Shown here piece by piece: positions 25,837 through 27,414 of a stretch of DNA of 27,414 bases. The translations under genes and the position numbers were made by a program. Below the pieces are notes generated by a model, which worked only from the letters and a program-made list of their open reading frames with translations, made no database searches and had not been told where the DNA came from. How positions within the stretch are numbered: the first letter of the stretch is position 1; the number at the start of each line of letters is the position of its first letter. The DNA comes from Nemertoderma westbladi (lineage: Eukaryota > Xenacoelomorpha > Nemertodermatida > Nemertodermatidae), in contig JAUCBJ010003724.1 in assembly GCA_032718475.1 (NCBI GenBank), forward strand, positions 1 to 27,414. The letters are read 5' to 3'.

Positions 25837-26945
25837 TTATTGTTAGGCCATATTTTATGCGTCAAATAGGTAACATTCAGTGTCATTACTAATATTGAAT
25901 TTAATTAGAAAACCATATAATGTTATATAACAAGGTGAACTACTATAGCAGAACACACGAAACATCCAAAACACGTACATACACCATAACAGACACCAAT
26001 ACGCACACCCCCGTATGGTGGTATGCTTATTATATAAACAGACATACTGTACGTGTACATACAAAAGGGCTTACATACAAACATATCTTATTAAGTGATA
26101 TACCTATAATGGTTGTTTGATTTAAGTTTTGATTTAAGTAGCAGCTTAGTGTTTCTATCTATTCTATAGCAGCAAGAACTTAATAATATGTAGTGGGCCA
26201 GTTTGTTTTTTTGTATTTTGTCTATTTGCAGTCATGTTGAGTTCAAGACGTTTGTTTTATGTACAATTTTGCTATATTTTGGATTGACTTTTGTATCAGT
26301 ATATTATCATATGTATATACTATGTTTATTGTTGTAACTTATTCTCCTCCGAAGGATAAGTTAACGTTTTGCATTATTCTGCATAATTTATATAATTGTG
26401 GAGCGGGGGGCAGTAGTTTTTCATGAGTATGTCACTATAACACAGCGATTAAAAATAATTATTATTTTGTTTATGGGGTAACGGGTAACCTACGCTGGTA
26501 CTTTATCAGGGTGTGCCACTTCATCTACATACACAGTATTTTCAATTATCTATAACTACAATGTATTAGTAAGTAACTATAATTAATAACTGGTGCACAA
26601 TAATTATTTCTACAATTTTCTCTAATAATCTGAATCATTTTTGAGGTTTTCTTTATTGTTACTTTATTCTTACGAGGTTTTTTTCTCCCGCATACTCTAC
26701 GTACAAGGACAGTATAGGCCTACAGCCAAACAATGGAAATATTGTTTTAATAAACAGTGGCACTAAACTTTACTACCACACCCTCACCGCATGTTTTTGT
26801 TACGATTATGTTGTAATTGTTAATTACGTAAGAATTTTCGTTTTAATTGTTATGCTAATTGCTAAAGTTAATGAAGGTCTCAAATGAAACGTTTATATCG
26901 ATAAGAAAGCCTGCTTATTTTTTATAATTACATTAATAAGGATGG
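25837..26945. other. Intergenic AT-rich DNA
   Basis: No gene recognised. Short open frames on both strands (around 25855-26120) show no family resemblance. A G-run begins near 26950. Confidence 0.5.
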
Positions 26946-27110
26946 TGGGGAGGGGGGGGGGGGGGGGGGGGTTAACACGAATAATTATACTGTAATCGGC
27001 CTGCTGCATGGAAACTGCACATTGAGATGCTATACCGGCTTTACAAAAACATTTTGTCACCACCATGCAATCCACAATTGGCAAGCCCAATGCAGCGTGC
27101 ATTAAGAATG
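26946..27110 (-). mobile_element. Probable LINE 3' UTR and tail
   Basis: This lies directly downstream (minus strand) of a LINE-type reverse-transcriptase C terminus. On that strand it ends in a long C-run (G-run at about 26950-26970 on the + strand). TATACCGGCTTTACAAAA (27031-27048) partly repeats the end of the coding part (TATGCCGGCTTTTCAACAAA, from 27112). Its limits are uncertain. Confidence 0.4.
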
Positions 27111-27414
27111 TTATGCCGGCTTTTCAACAAAGTTGAATCGCCCCAACTCCTTATTCCACTTGACTTTCGCGAGATTATACGCATCTTCAAGGCTATAGTC
27201 ATTTAAGGTGCGTCTCACAAGAGTCATGGGCTTTCCACCATGCTTATTTTCTCCATGGGGCTGCCAAAGCACAAGATTGTGCACAGGCTGGTCCTCACGG
27301 CGAAAACAATGTCCTGCAAAGCGGGGGCGGCTTTGTTCTAGTGTCAAGCATGGGGGAACCAATAAGACACCTCCAATGTTATATAGTGTCTTGTTGGAGA
27401 AGTGTGCATTGTAC
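27111..27414 (-). pseudogene. Non-LTR retrotransposon (LINE) ORF2 C-terminal fragment
   Basis: The minus strand is open from the window edge to TAA at 27111-27113, about 100 codons. It shows NKTLYN, RPRFAGHCFRRED, NLVLWQPHG and GKPMTLVRRTLND. This is the conserved C-terminal stretch after the reverse-transcriptase domain in many invertebrate LINE proteins (typically R-L-R-x-A-G-H-C-x-R ... L-W-x-P ... G-R-P). Only the 3' end is in the window, so I cannot tell whether the element is intact to the right. It is unrelated to MEGF8. Confidence 0.7.

Overview
The window is nuclear DNA of an animal, most likely a non-vertebrate and probably marine. The evidence is two metazoan genes with spliceosomal GT/AG introns, AT-rich non-coding DNA full of homopolymer runs and minisatellites, and small non-autonomous DNA transposons. 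I cannot name the phylum. Both recognised genes are on the + strand.

Layout: 1-1608 holds a cluster of about nine copies of a CACCGGTG-centred palindrome and a plausible promoter. 1609-3915 is a complete, intronless arginine methyltransferase 7 gene (PRMT7), with two tandem methyltransferase modules and 768 residues. 3916-5122 is non-coding, with a telomere-like tract and a small MITE-like element. 5123-24323 is the 3' part of MEGF8, a large type I membrane protein of the attractin/MEGF8 family. I reconstructed nine exons. Their phases all agree and give a continuous 2,487-residue product, from the first beta-propeller through the transmembrane helix to the stop codon. About 350 N-terminal residues (CUB, EGF, first Kelch blades) are absent. 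Nothing between PRMT7 and 5123 resembles them, so they probably lie left of the window and PRMT7 would then sit inside a MEGF8 intron. 24324-27414 is intergenic: poly(A) signals, an AT minisatellite, a MITE, and the 3' end of a LINE on the minus strand.

The most unusual structure is inside MEGF8. The intron after exon 6 carries a 34-bp minisatellite whose unit is the exon 6/5' splice-site junction itself. The spacing arithmetic gives 107 periods (108 copies of the junction) with a net shift of one base. A 1,459-bp non-autonomous hAT element with an 8-bp target duplication sits inside one unit. The intron before exon 4 is mostly a 21-bp minisatellite with a 558-bp higher-order repeat. It ends on the branch-point region of that intron's 3' splice site. 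So two introns of one gene were enlarged by arrays that start from splice signals.

The last 6,093 bp of the gene are one exon, while its 5' half is split by eight introns. With the intronless PRMT7 this points to 3'-biased, cDNA-mediated intron loss. The two genes are not known to act in one pathway: PRMT7 monomethylates protein arginines, and MEGF8 restrains Hedgehog signalling with MGRN1 and MOSMO.
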